Assembly: GCA_002388005.1 (NCBI GenBank) | Contig: DGLO01000106.1 | Location: forward strand, 1-14,090 | Source of the DNA: Candidatus Neomicrothrix sp. UBA4542 | GTDB lineage: Bacteria > Actinomycetota > Acidimicrobiia > Acidimicrobiales > Poriferisodalaceae | Direction: 5' to 3' | DNA: 14,090 nt | Shown: positions 1 through 6,528 of the stretch, piece by piece | Position numbering within the stretch: the first letter of the stretch is position 1 | Layout of the letters: every line of letters begins with the position of its first letter | Translations under genes and position numbers: made by a program | The notes under the pieces: generated by a model | Seen by the model: the letters and a program-made list of their open reading frames with translations, nothing else | The model's database searches: none | What the model was told of the DNA's origin: nothing

Positions 1-1328
1 GGGACACCGTTAACAGCTTCGGGGGCCGCCACTCCTACGCAGTCAAGGATGGTTGGAACAATGTCACACGCGTGACAAAACTGTCCTCGAAGACCTGGCT
101 GATTGACCTGCTGTGGCCAGTGAACAACTAAAGGGTCTCTCACGCCGCCGCCGTGAGTGTTTTGCTTGTATCGGCGCAGTGGCGTGTTGGCGGCCATTGA
201 CCAGCCCCAGGGAAAATTGCTATGAGTATCGGGTCCGCCGATGTCGTCGATGCGATCAAATTTGGTTTCGATGGTTTCGGGGAGACCGTTGTAAGGCCCC
301 ATTGCGTTAACGAAGCCAAGGGGACCGCCCTCCTGGCTTGCTCCGTTATCCGACAAAACCATGATCAGGGTGTTATCGATTTGGCCTGAACGCTCAAGAT
401 GGTCCATGAGTCGCTCGAGGTGTTGGTCGGCATGGTGAAGCATCGCGGCATATGCAGCCTGGAGTCGGGTAGCTACTTGTTGAGTGGTGTCGTCAAGTTC
501 TCCCCAAGCCTCCACGAAGTCATTCCTAGGGGGTAACTGGGTTCCCTCGGGCACGATGCCTAATTCGATCTGTCGGGCGAGTCGCTCGGAGCGCTCCGTG
601 TCCCAACCGCGCCTGAACACGTTGTCATAATGGGCGATGAGTTCTTGCGGGGCTTGGTGAGGAGCGTGACACGCCCCGAGCCCGATCAAGGTCATCCACG
701 GCTGGTCGGGAATGCTTGCTTCATGTGAGGCAATAAATTGGATTGCGCGGTCAAAGAGATCTTCGGTGAGGTGATAACCCGTCGCAAAGGTTCCAGGCGG
801 CGCGATGTGACTGTTGTCGCTAATCAGCTCTGGAGAGTATTGATCCGTTTCAGCGTCTAGAAATCCGTAAAAGCGGTCGAAGCCTCGACCGAGAGGCCAA
901 CCGTCGAATGGTCCGGTAGGTCCGGATTCAGTTAGAGGAGTGACATGCCACTTCCCGATCATGTAATTCCTGTAGCCGTATGGGCGCAACATTTCAGCGA
1001 GAGTGGCGGCATCGGGACTGATTTTCCCTCTGTAACCGGGGAAGCCGCTATCGAAGTTCGCGAGGCAGCCGACTCCAACGGAGTGATGGTTGCGTCCTGT
1101 GAGTAACGCGGCGCGCGTTGTCGAACACATTGCCGTGGTGTGAAAGCCCGTATAGCGAAGACCATTGTCGGCGAGCCGGTCGATTGTCGGAGTTGAAATA
1201 GGGGACCCGTAGCATCCGAAATCGGAGAACCCGACGTCGTCGAATACCACAATCAAGACGTTGGGGCTTCCATCCGGTGTTGTGGAGCCAACCGGCCAAC
1301 TAGGGAGTGTCTCTTCACCGAATTTCAC
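1..1328 (-). CDS. Arylsulfatase (sulfatase family), N-terminal 442 residues, runs off left edge
   Basis: Hydrolase of sulfate esters. The minus strand is open from a GTG at 1328 to the left edge, 442 full codons with no stop, so the gene is cut by the window. Visible landmarks: F-D-D-V-G metal-binding start of the fold (Asp30, Asp31), the formylglycine site M-C-S-T-T-R followed by A-A-L-L-T-G-R (Cys68, Arg72), G-K-W-H (Lys126, His128), C-H-A-P-H (first His at 221), S-D-N-G (Asp327, Asn328), a T-H-G-G-G-V-R-D-P segment and V-P-T-I-L-D near the edge. Related actinobacterial arylsulfatases are usually around 770 residues (family knowledge), so a little over half is present. The start is preceded by AGGA (1336-1339), 7 nt away, with an in-frame TAG just upstream (1338-1340). 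The Pro of the canonical CxPxR activation motif is Thr. The MFS gene upstream ends 68 nt before this start, so co-transcription is likely. Family call is firm; substrate unknown. Confidence 0.93.
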   Translation of the reverse strand, partial: MKFGEETLPSWPVGSTTPDGSPNVLIVVFDDVGFSDFGCYGSPISTPTIDRLADNGLRYTGFHTTAMCSTTRAALLTGRNHHSVGVGCLANFDSGFPGYRGKISPDAATLAEMLRPYGYRNYMIGKWHVTPLTESGPTGPFDGWPLGRGFDRFYGFLDAETDQYSPELISDNSHIAPPGTFATGYHLTEDLFDRAIQFIASHEASIPDQPWMTLIGLGACHAPHQAPQELIAHYDNVFRRGWDTERSERLARQIELGIVPEGTQLPPRNDFVEAWGELDDTTQQVATRLQAAYAAMLHHADQHLERLMDHLERSGQIDNTLIMVLSDNGASQEGGPLGFVNAMGPYNGLPETIETKFDRIDDIGGPDTHSNFPWGWSMAANTPLRRYKQNTHGGGVRDPLVVHWPQQVNQPGLRGQFCHACDIVPTILDCVGVAAPEAVNGV

Positions 1329-1396
1329 AGGAAGATCCTACGAAGAATCGGCGCCGGGCGCGACAGGGGTTGCATTCACGACGATTCGGGCGGTGT

Positions 1397-2656
1397 TTAG
1401 CCGTCGTTCTCGACTCGGGGTAGGTGCCATGCGGCAAGAGCAGCAAATGCGAAGGTCACCGCTAGAACAATATAAGTGAGCTGGTACGAGCCGGTGATAT
1501 CGGCTAACACCCCACCGGTAATCGGCCCAGCAACCGAGGCCGGTCCATAAAAAATCGTCATTGCTCCGAATACCGGAGTGAAGTCTCGCTCCTCGACCTG
1601 GTCACGGACGAAAGCCGCGGTTAACGGCGGTATTGCCATCGCACTAACTCCGTAGATTGCTGCGGCGAGCGCTGCAGCCCATGGTTCCCCCACAAGCACG
1701 AGAAGGCAGGTTGTTGCGCCGGACGCGGTAACCAGACACATGGTGCGAGGTCGTCCTAGGCGATCACTGAGCCAGCCGAACATGACAGCACCAATCACTC
1801 CTCCGGCACCCATTAGCGCCCACATGTGGGTTGTGAATTCTCGCGACATGTTGTGGTCATTTTCGAGAGATAAACCGAAGAACTGAAACCACGAAGCAGC
1901 GATGAAGGCAAATGCCATGTAGAAGAACACAGCCGTTTTCCAGCCCTGTAGCCGCGTGACAGCTGTAATGCCAGATCCTGATGGAAGCCGAGGTGAGGCG
2001 TCGTCGCGTAGCACCATGTAAAGGACCATGAGAATCAGTGCGGCTGCCACTGTTTCGAGTAGCCAGATCTCGCGCCACGCTCCGGCATCGTTGACGATGG
2101 CGCGGAGACCAGAAGTAGTGAACGGGACAACAATTGAAGCCACTCCCATGGTTGCAGTCAGGGAACCCATCACCGCGCCCCTTTGGGCTGCAGGAACCCC
2201 CGCGGTTGCAATCACCGGCATCGTCAACCAGACACCTGCTCCGCCTAAACCAGCTAACCCCGTTCCAATCATGACCTGCCAGGTGGTTTGAGCAGTGCCG
2301 AGCACAACTAACCCGGTCGTGGTTATCCACAAACCGAATTTCAACAACGGAGCAGGGGCGAATCGGCTCGCTAGATAGGTAACCGCGATAACCCCACATA
2401 GGTAAGCAGCCATGTTGACCGACCCTGTCGCACCTGAGGTAGTCGCGCTTAAACCAAGGTCGTCCGCGATGGCCGGAAGCAGCAATGGCATAGTGCCGCG
2501 CCCGAAAGTGTGAGAAACAACTCCTGCAAGAGTGACGAGAATCACCCTGGCCCAACTCATTTCGTCCACTGGGGCCACTGCGAAAACGGAAGGGAATTGG
2601 GCAGCACCTCGACGGGAGAAATCTTCACCCGCGCTGGGATTTGACCTGTCCTTCAC
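1397..2656 (-). CDS. MFS transporter, 12-helix type
   Basis: Inner-membrane secondary transporter, 419 residues. The sequence is a series of hydrophobic segments consistent with 12 transmembrane helices. The canonical MFS motif A is visible in the second half (G-W-L-S-D-R-L-G-R-P-R, residues 294-304), while the first-half copy is degenerate. The profile resembles YbfB/YjiJ-like MFS proteins, but substrate and direction cannot be read. The GTG at 2656 follows GGGAG (2663-2667) by 6 nt, and an in-frame TAG abuts the GTG, so nothing longer is possible. A later ATG at 2560 would remove 32 polar residues and still leave every helix, so it is a fair alternative. It is first in a minus-strand unit with the arylsulfatase, which suggests uptake of a sulfated substrate or export of a product (inference). 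Confidence 0.85.
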   Translation of the reverse strand: MKDRSNPSAGEDFSRRGAAQFPSVFAVAPVDEMSWARVILVTLAGVVSHTFGRGTMPLLLPAIADDLGLSATTSGATGSVNMAAYLCGVIAVTYLASRFAPAPLLKFGLWITTTGLVVLGTAQTTWQVMIGTGLAGLGGAGVWLTMPVIATAGVPAAQRGAVMGSLTATMGVASIVVPFTTSGLRAIVNDAGAWREIWLLETVAAALILMVLYMVLRDDASPRLPSGSGITAVTRLQGWKTAVFFYMAFAFIAASWFQFFGLSLENDHNMSREFTTHMWALMGAGGVIGAVMFGWLSDRLGRPRTMCLVTASGATTCLLVLVGEPWAAALAAAIYGVSAMAIPPLTAAFVRDQVEERDFTPVFGAMTIFYGPASVAGPITGGVLADITGSYQLTYIVLAVTFAFAALAAWHLPRVENDG

Positions 2657-2662
2657 CTAGCG

Positions 2663-2667
2663 CTCCC
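2663..2667 (-). promoter_or_regulatory. Ribosome binding site for the 12-helix MFS gene
   Basis: GGGAG on the minus strand, 6 nt before the GTG at 2656. It favours GTG 2656 over the internal ATG at 2560. Confidence 0.5.
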
Positions 2668-2709
2668 GCAAATGTCGACGCCCCGTTGGCGCGCTTCACC
2701 CTTGCACCC

Positions 2710-2715
2710 TACGAT
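2710..2715 (+). promoter_or_regulatory. Candidate -10 box (TACGAT) for a leaderless FmdB transcript
   Basis: TACGAT fits TANNNT and ends 7 nt before the GTG at 2723. A TTGGCG at 2686-2691 lies 18 nt upstream as a possible -35. On the opposite strand TAGGGT (2711-2706) overlaps it and could be a -10 for the divergent transporter, with a start about 43 nt before its GTG. Both are pattern matches only. Confidence 0.35.
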
Positions 2716-2722
2716 CGTCTTC

Positions 2723-2953
2723 GTGCCGATGTACTCCTACCACTGTCACACATGCGACGAAACCTTCGACCGGCGTCGTCCGATGGCACAATCCGCGGAC
2801 CCGGCGATATGTCCAGCTGGGCACCTTGGGGCGAAGCGCCGACTATCTACTTTCGCCTCCGTTGGTGCGGCTACCTCAGCAGCCCCCTCAGGTGACGTCT
2901 CGTCTTGGACGGGACGCGATTCGTGTTGCGGTGGTGGCTGTCACTCCCATTAG
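2723..2953 (+). CDS. FmdB-family zinc-ribbon protein, 76 residues
   Basis: Small protein of the FmdB / CxxC_CxxC_SSSS putative regulatory family. Starting at GTG 2723 it reads M-P-M-Y-S-Y-H-C, which superposes on the M-P-x-Y-x-Y-x-C opening of the family; this decides the start over the ATG at 2729 and over a longer upstream frame beginning at 2672. Probable zinc ligands are Cys8, Cys11, Cys30 and His34 (C-P-A-G-H). The protein ends in a Cys/Gly/His-rich tail (C-C-G-G-G-C, residues 68-73), also usual for the family. Molecular function is not established for most members; a role in nucleic-acid or protein binding is assumed. It stands alone on the plus strand, divergent from the transporter and convergent with the P450 gene (35-bp gap). 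Confidence 0.85.
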   Translation: MPMYSYHCHTCDETFDRRRPMAQSADPAICPAGHLGAKRRLSTFASVGAATSAAPSGDVSSWTGRDSCCGGGCHSH

Positions 2954-2988
2954 CGCACCTTGACGGCGAACATCACGAATGCCGCTCT

Positions 2989-4206
2989 TTAGTGGCCCTC
3001 CAGGAACGCTATTGGAAGACTCTCCGGCCCCCAGATTCCGTTTTGCATTGGCTTCCACGAAATCTCACCGTTCAGCGTGAGACCCGGTAATCGGCGTGCA
3101 ACAACCATGAACGCTTCTTGAAGTTCAGCGCGCGCTAGGAAGGCCCCTAAACAAAAGTGGGCTCCGCTGCCAAATGTCAAATGTGGAATCCCTGGTTCCC
3201 TCGTGATGTCAAACTTTGTTGGATTCGCAAATTTTTCGCTGTCGTGATTTGCGGCCACGAAATTCGGGAAGATCAACGTGCCCTTTGGAAAGAGCACGTC
3301 TTTATAGGTGATGTCCTCGCTGGCGTACCGAGCCGTTCCGCGTACGGCCCCGAGATAACGCATGACTTCCTCTACAGCTCCAGGAGCCAGTTCGGGATCA
3401 TCGCGAAGAAGTTCGAACTGCTCAGGGTGTTGGGCGAACAACGCCACAGCACAGCCCAATTGGTTTCTTGTGGTGTCGGTACCTGCCAGCAGTAGAGCAT
3501 TCGCCATCGAAAGTAACTCGTCGGTAGAAAGGCGATCTCCCTCTTCTTCTGCCGCTATTAGGTCGCTGAGTAGATCGTCGCGAGGCTGCGAACGCCTCTC
3601 GGAAATGAGATTGAGCATGTAGGCGTCCATTTCTTCACCCGCCGCGATGATTTTTGGACCATCCTTGGCAAGGTTCCCGTTGAACACGCGAAAAATATCG
3701 ACGGCTAATCGACTGAACAGCTCCCAATCTTCGCGAGGGGCACCCAGCAATTCGCAAATGATTGGTATTGGGTAGGGCTCACAAACATCAGCCACGAATT
3801 CGGATTCGCCACGTTCACAAACGGGATCTAATAACTCGTTTACCACGTCGCGCATAAAGGGACGCAGGCGATCCGCCGACTTTGGGGTGAAGGCAGAACT
3901 TACGATGCGACGGATTCTTTGGTGGTCGTCCCCTTCGGTGGACAGGATGCTTTTTCGGTCTCGTTTGGACCACTCGGGGTTCTCATAGTTTTGGGTTTCA
4001 GCGATGAGAGAGAGCGCGCTAAACCAGCGCCGATCACGCAACATGGCCGCACAGTCATCGTGAGTAGCTATTACATATCCGAGGTCAGCCCGAGCGATCC
4101 AATGGCCTTCTGTTAGCTGACGAAGGCTCTCGCGTCGTTCGGATTCCGAGGCGGGCTGTTCGGTCGAAATCACCGGGATATCAACTTCGCTGATCGGTGT
4201 TGGCAT
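2989..4206 (-). CDS. Cytochrome P450, bacterial class I type
   Basis: Soluble haem monooxygenase, 405 residues, the usual bacterial length. Signatures in order: C-helix region D-D-H-Q-R-I-R-R (residues 93-100), I-helix A-G-T-D-T (241-245) for oxygen activation, K-helix E-x-x-R (Glu280-Arg283), and the haem loop F-G-S-G-A-H-F-C-L-G (345-354) with Cys352 as thiolate ligand. All essential residues are present. No membrane anchor or signal peptide is seen. Class I P450s need a ferredoxin and reductase; neither is encoded in this window. The ATG at 4206 is preceded at 6 nt by TAGGCT, so the message may be leaderless. It is transcribed away from the crotonase/exporter pair, with a 12-bp palindrome between them. 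A terpenoid, steroid or lipid substrate is plausible from context; CYP family cannot be assigned by eye. Confidence 0.96.
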   Translation of the reverse strand: MPTPISEVDIPVISTEQPASESERRESLRQLTEGHWIARADLGYVIATHDDCAAMLRDRRWFSALSLIAETQNYENPEWSKRDRKSILSTEGDDHQRIRRIVSSAFTPKSADRLRPFMRDVVNELLDPVCERGESEFVADVCEPYPIPIICELLGAPREDWELFSRLAVDIFRVFNGNLAKDGPKIIAAGEEMDAYMLNLISERRSQPRDDLLSDLIAAEEEGDRLSTDELLSMANALLLAGTDTTRNQLGCAVALFAQHPEQFELLRDDPELAPGAVEEVMRYLGAVRGTARYASEDITYKDVLFPKGTLIFPNFVAANHDSEKFANPTKFDITREPGIPHLTFGSGAHFCLGAFLARAELQEAFMVVARRLPGLTLNGEISWKPMQNGIWGPESLPIAFLEGH

Positions 4207-4212
4207 CGCCCC

Positions 4213-4218
4213 AGCCTA
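4213..4218 (-). promoter_or_regulatory. Candidate -10 box (TAGGCT) for the P450 gene
   Basis: TAGGCT on the minus strand ends 6 nt before the ATG at 4206, placing the expected transcription start at the initiation codon. TTCGGT, 18 nt upstream (4242-4237 on the minus strand), is a possible -35 and forms half of the palindrome. Confidence 0.45.
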
Positions 4219-4230
4219 GTGACACAAAGG

Positions 4231-4242
4231 TTCGGTACCGAA
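4231..4242. promoter_or_regulatory. Perfect 12-bp palindrome, likely operator between divergent genes
   Basis: TTCGGTACCGAA is self-complementary and lies in the 88-bp space between the P450 and crotonase starts. It overlaps the expected -35 of the P450 promoter and sits upstream of the crotonase -35/-10. Position, symmetry and size fit a dimeric repressor site, for example TetR or MarR type (inference). No regulator gene is in the window. Confidence 0.5.
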
Positions 4243-4281
4243 TAGTGACCCAAGGAGCCTGCAAGAAGCTGGGTGTGCAAC

Positions 4282-4287
4282 TACGGT
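4282..4287 (+). promoter_or_regulatory. Candidate -10 box (TACGGT) for the crotonase/exporter unit
   Basis: TACGGT ends 7 nt before the ATG at 4295. CTGCAA at 4259-4264, with a 17-nt spacer, is a passable -35. No Shine-Dalgarno sequence precedes the ATG, which agrees with leaderless transcription. Confidence 0.45.
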
Positions 4288-4294
4288 CCCCGCT

Positions 4295-5002
4295 ATGTCC
4301 AATTCGTCACTTACCAGTGAACGCATAGGCAACGTCCTATGCATTTCGGTTGATGATGGTCGAGCGAACGCGTTTTCGTCTTCATTATTGCTGGCAATCA
4401 GTCAAGAGATAGCAGAAGCTGAGTCCGATCCCGGAGTTGGGGCGATTGTTGTTGCGGGAAATCAGAAAGTCTTTTTCGCTGGCTTCGATCTTGACGTCAT
4501 TAACTCTGGTGACCGCGCAGCAATTAGCGAAATGGTGAGCGCTGGAGGTGCTCTAATTCGACAGGCATATGGGGCGTCGGTTCCCGTCGTCGCTGCCTGC
4601 ACTGGTCACGCTGTTGCCGCTGGCGCCCTCATGCTGTGCGGGTGTGATTACCGAGTTGGGGTCGACGGCCCGGTGAAAATCGGGCTTAATGAAGTGGCGA
4701 TTGCGTTGACCTTGCCTAGGTGGGCGTTGCTCATTGCTTCGGAAAGACTGTCCAAGAGACATCTCCAAGTTTCTGTAGTTAACGCCCAAATCGTTGACGG
4801 ACCGGGCGCCGTCGACGCGGGCTTCCTTGATGAAGTGACGTCTCGGGATCAAGTGGTGAAGCGGGCGTTAGAGGTGGCGCAAGGTTTTGCTGAAGAACTC
4901 GATGAAACTGCTTACGCATCAACTGTGCGTAGTTTGCGAGGAGATCTTCTGGCCACAATGGACGCGGCCATCGCCGCCGATCGCGCCGCCGCCGGGTTGT
5001 AG
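4295..5002 (+). CDS. Crotonase-fold acyl-CoA enzyme, probably delta3-delta2-enoyl-CoA isomerase-like
   Basis: Enoyl-CoA hydratase/isomerase superfamily protein, 235 residues, slightly short for the family. The two oxyanion-hole segments are visible: F-F-A-G-F-D-L (60-66) and G-H-A-V-A-A-G (104-110). Of the two glutamates used by true enoyl-CoA hydratases, the first (in a G-G-C-E-L context in rat crotonase) is replaced by Leu112, while the second is kept as Glu133 in I-G-L-N-E. The segment C-D-Y-R-V followed by K-I-G-L-N-E closely resembles mitochondrial delta3-delta2-enoyl-CoA isomerase, which uses that single glutamate (recalled family knowledge). I therefore prefer an isomerase, moving a double bond into conjugation for beta-oxidation, over a hydratase. 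Cytosolic, no signal peptide. It is 11 nt upstream of the DHA2 exporter and surely co-transcribed with it. Confidence 0.85.
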   Translation: MSNSSLTSERIGNVLCISVDDGRANAFSSSLLLAISQEIAEAESDPGVGAIVVAGNQKVFFAGFDLDVINSGDRAAISEMVSAGGALIRQAYGASVPVVAACTGHAVAAGALMLCGCDYRVGVDGPVKIGLNEVAIALTLPRWALLIASERLSKRHLQVSVVNAQIVDGPGAVDAGFLDEVTSRDQVVKRALEVAQGFAEELDETAYASTVRSLRGDLLATMDAAIAADRAAAGL

Positions 5003-5013
5003 ACGTCTTCGCT

Positions 5014-6483
5014 GTGGATCCCAACGCTCAAGCTAAGGCTAATCGGACGCTTTTGGTGACCTCTCTCGTCGGCTTCATGGTCGCGATGGAGATCACCATC
5101 ATTTCTGTGGCGCGCGATGAACTTGCTCAAGCTTTCCCGTCCGCTTCGGCTGCGACTCTTTCATGGGTGATCACTGGCTACAACCTGGGGGTTGCTTCTC
5201 TCCTCCTTCCAGCTGGATGGCTAGCCGATCGGTATGGGCGCAAGCGGGTTTTTCTTGTCGGGCTTGTCGGGTTCGCTGTGGGTTCGTTGCTGTCAGGATT
5301 TGCCCCGTCAGCGTCGTTTCTTATCGGGGCCCGAATACTGCAGTCCGTCGGCGGAGCTTGCCAATATCCAGCTGGATTAGCTCTGTTGCTCAGTGCGTTT
5401 CCTAGAGATCGCCAACAGGCCGCTATCGGTATTTGGGGTGCTGTCGCTGGGCTTGCTGCCGCTTTAGCCCCGTCGCTTGGTGCCTTGCTGATTCAGGGGT
5501 TCGGTTGGCGGGCGGTATTTCTAGTGAACGTTCCCGTCGCTGTGTGGGCGTTTGTGGCCGGTCGCCGATGGATTGAGGAGAGTGTCGGGGAGGGTGTTAG
5601 TCCGCGGGTTGACCTATTGAGTGTGCCTCTCGCATCGGTGGGAGTTGGGGTGTTACTTCTGGCGGTGGTGCAAGGACGCGACTGGGGTTGGATGTCGCCA
5701 GCAACTCTTATCTCGTGCCTAATTGGTGTGGTTTTTTTTCTGGCCTTCGTGGTGAGGTCCCGTATCCATCCTGAGCCGTTGTTTGACCTCAAGCTGTTCA
5801 GGCTTCGGTCCTACACCGTTGCCAACATCGGCTCGGTGTTTTTCTTGGTTGCCTTCTTCAGCTGGCTAATTGTCCTACCTGAATATCTTCAACGGGTGTG
5901 GGGTTGGTCAGTCCTGAAATCGGGTTTTGCGATTGCTCCCGGCCCGCTGCTCTCAAGCGCCCTTTCGGTAACGAATGGACGCTTGGCCGGACGTATAGGC
6001 CATCGCCCCATCCTCATGGTGGGCGGGATATTTGGTGTGTTTGCCTGTCTGCTGCATCTCGCCTTCACGGGAACGACACCCAACTTCCTCGGCGGGTTGC
6101 TATTCGCAAATCTCGTTATGGGCGCGGCTGCGGGTTGTAGCTTCTCAATGCTGGTTGGTGCCTCCATGCGTGATGTGCAGCCAGCCCGCTTCGGGATGGC
6201 CGGTGCCGGTCGGACTACCGTTTTCCAGTTGGCCGTTGCGGTTGGTGTAGCCGTCGCGATCGGTGTAGTCGGACGCCCAGACGGTCCAACAGAGGCCTTG
6301 AGCAATATGCGCATCGTTTGGTGGATTGCCCTAGTTATGTACGCGTGCCAAGTAGCGCTGTTCGCCGTTGCCTACCCCAGCGAACCCTCGAACCCTCCGA
6401 TGCGAGAACAGCCAGCCACGACCTCTCACCGCTCGCCGACTGTCTTTCTGGTTAGCCCTCTTGTCTTTGGCACCCGAGAATGA
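5014..6483 (+). CDS. DHA2-type (EmrB/QacA) MFS exporter
   Basis: Proton-coupled inner-membrane exporter, 489 residues, a length and hydrophobicity pattern consistent with 14 transmembrane helices. A clear motif A is present (G-W-L-A-D-R-Y-G-R-K-R, residues 68-78) and an antiporter-type motif C region follows (G-A-V-A-G to A-P-S-L-G-A, about 142-157). GTG at 5014 is the chosen start: it keeps helix 1, whereas the ATG at 5077 would cut through it. No clear Shine-Dalgarno sequence is seen; the 11-nt gap after the crotonase stop suggests translational coupling. Family members export drugs, dyes, siderophores or metabolites, so it may remove a toxic substrate or intermediate (inference). The C-terminal tail after residue 460 is polar, with Pro and Ser. 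Confidence 0.88.
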   Translation: MDPNAQAKANRTLLVTSLVGFMVAMEITIISVARDELAQAFPSASAATLSWVITGYNLGVASLLLPAGWLADRYGRKRVFLVGLVGFAVGSLLSGFAPSASFLIGARILQSVGGACQYPAGLALLLSAFPRDRQQAAIGIWGAVAGLAAALAPSLGALLIQGFGWRAVFLVNVPVAVWAFVAGRRWIEESVGEGVSPRVDLLSVPLASVGVGVLLLAVVQGRDWGWMSPATLISCLIGVVFFLAFVVRSRIHPEPLFDLKLFRLRSYTVANIGSVFFLVAFFSWLIVLPEYLQRVWGWSVLKSGFAIAPGPLLSSALSVTNGRLAGRIGHRPILMVGGIFGVFACLLHLAFTGTTPNFLGGLLFANLVMGAAAGCSFSMLVGASMRDVQPARFGMAGAGRTTVFQLAVAVGVAVAIGVVGRPDGPTEALSNMRIVWWIALVMYACQVALFAVAYPSEPSNPPMREQPATTSHRSPTVFLVSPLVFGTRE

Positions 6484-6485
6484 AA

Positions 6486-6499
6486 CCGAAACTGTTCGG
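6486..6499. promoter_or_regulatory. Inverted repeat CCGAA-ACTG-TTCGG before the dioxygenase gene
   Basis: Five-base arms around a 4-nt centre, directly after the exporter stop and overlapping the possible -35 (TTCGGA, 6495-6500) of the next gene. The arms are the same pentamers as in the palindrome at 4231-4242 but in the opposite order. It could be an operator; there is no T-tract to make it a terminator. Confidence 0.3.
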
Positions 6500-6516
6500 A
6501 CTCGCAGCGAAAGGCG

Positions 6517-6522
6517 TATGGT
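6517..6522 (+). promoter_or_regulatory. Candidate -10 box (TATGGT) for the PhyH dioxygenase gene
   Basis: TATGGT ends 6 nt before the ATG at 6529, the same geometry as at the P450 start. TTCGGA (6495-6500) with a 16-nt spacer may be the -35. No Shine-Dalgarno motif precedes the ATG. Confidence 0.45.
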
Positions 6523-6528
6523 GACAGC

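Noticed and set aside
3..131. Plus-strand open frame entering from the left edge and ending in TAA at 129-131
   Set aside because: The minus strand of the same bases continues the arylsulfatase with clear family motifs, so the plus frame is a shadow.
959..1299. Two overlapping minus-strand open frames of 97 and 83 codons
   Set aside because: They are in other frames of the same strand as the sulfatase; the third frame carries the FDD and CSTTR motifs.
2672..2722. Longer N-terminus for the FmdB protein
   Set aside because: The M-P-x-Y-x-Y-x-C family opening coincides with GTG 2723; the extra residues have no family match.
2954..2988. Possible hairpin terminator between the FmdB and P450 genes (CGGC ... 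GCCG)
   Set aside because: Only a 4-bp stem around a 12-nt loop and no T-run; too weak to call.
5889..6314. 141-codon minus-strand frame inside the DHA2 exporter
   Set aside because: Pro/Ala/Arg/Thr-rich antisense shadow of a transporter gene; no start signal and no recognisable domain.
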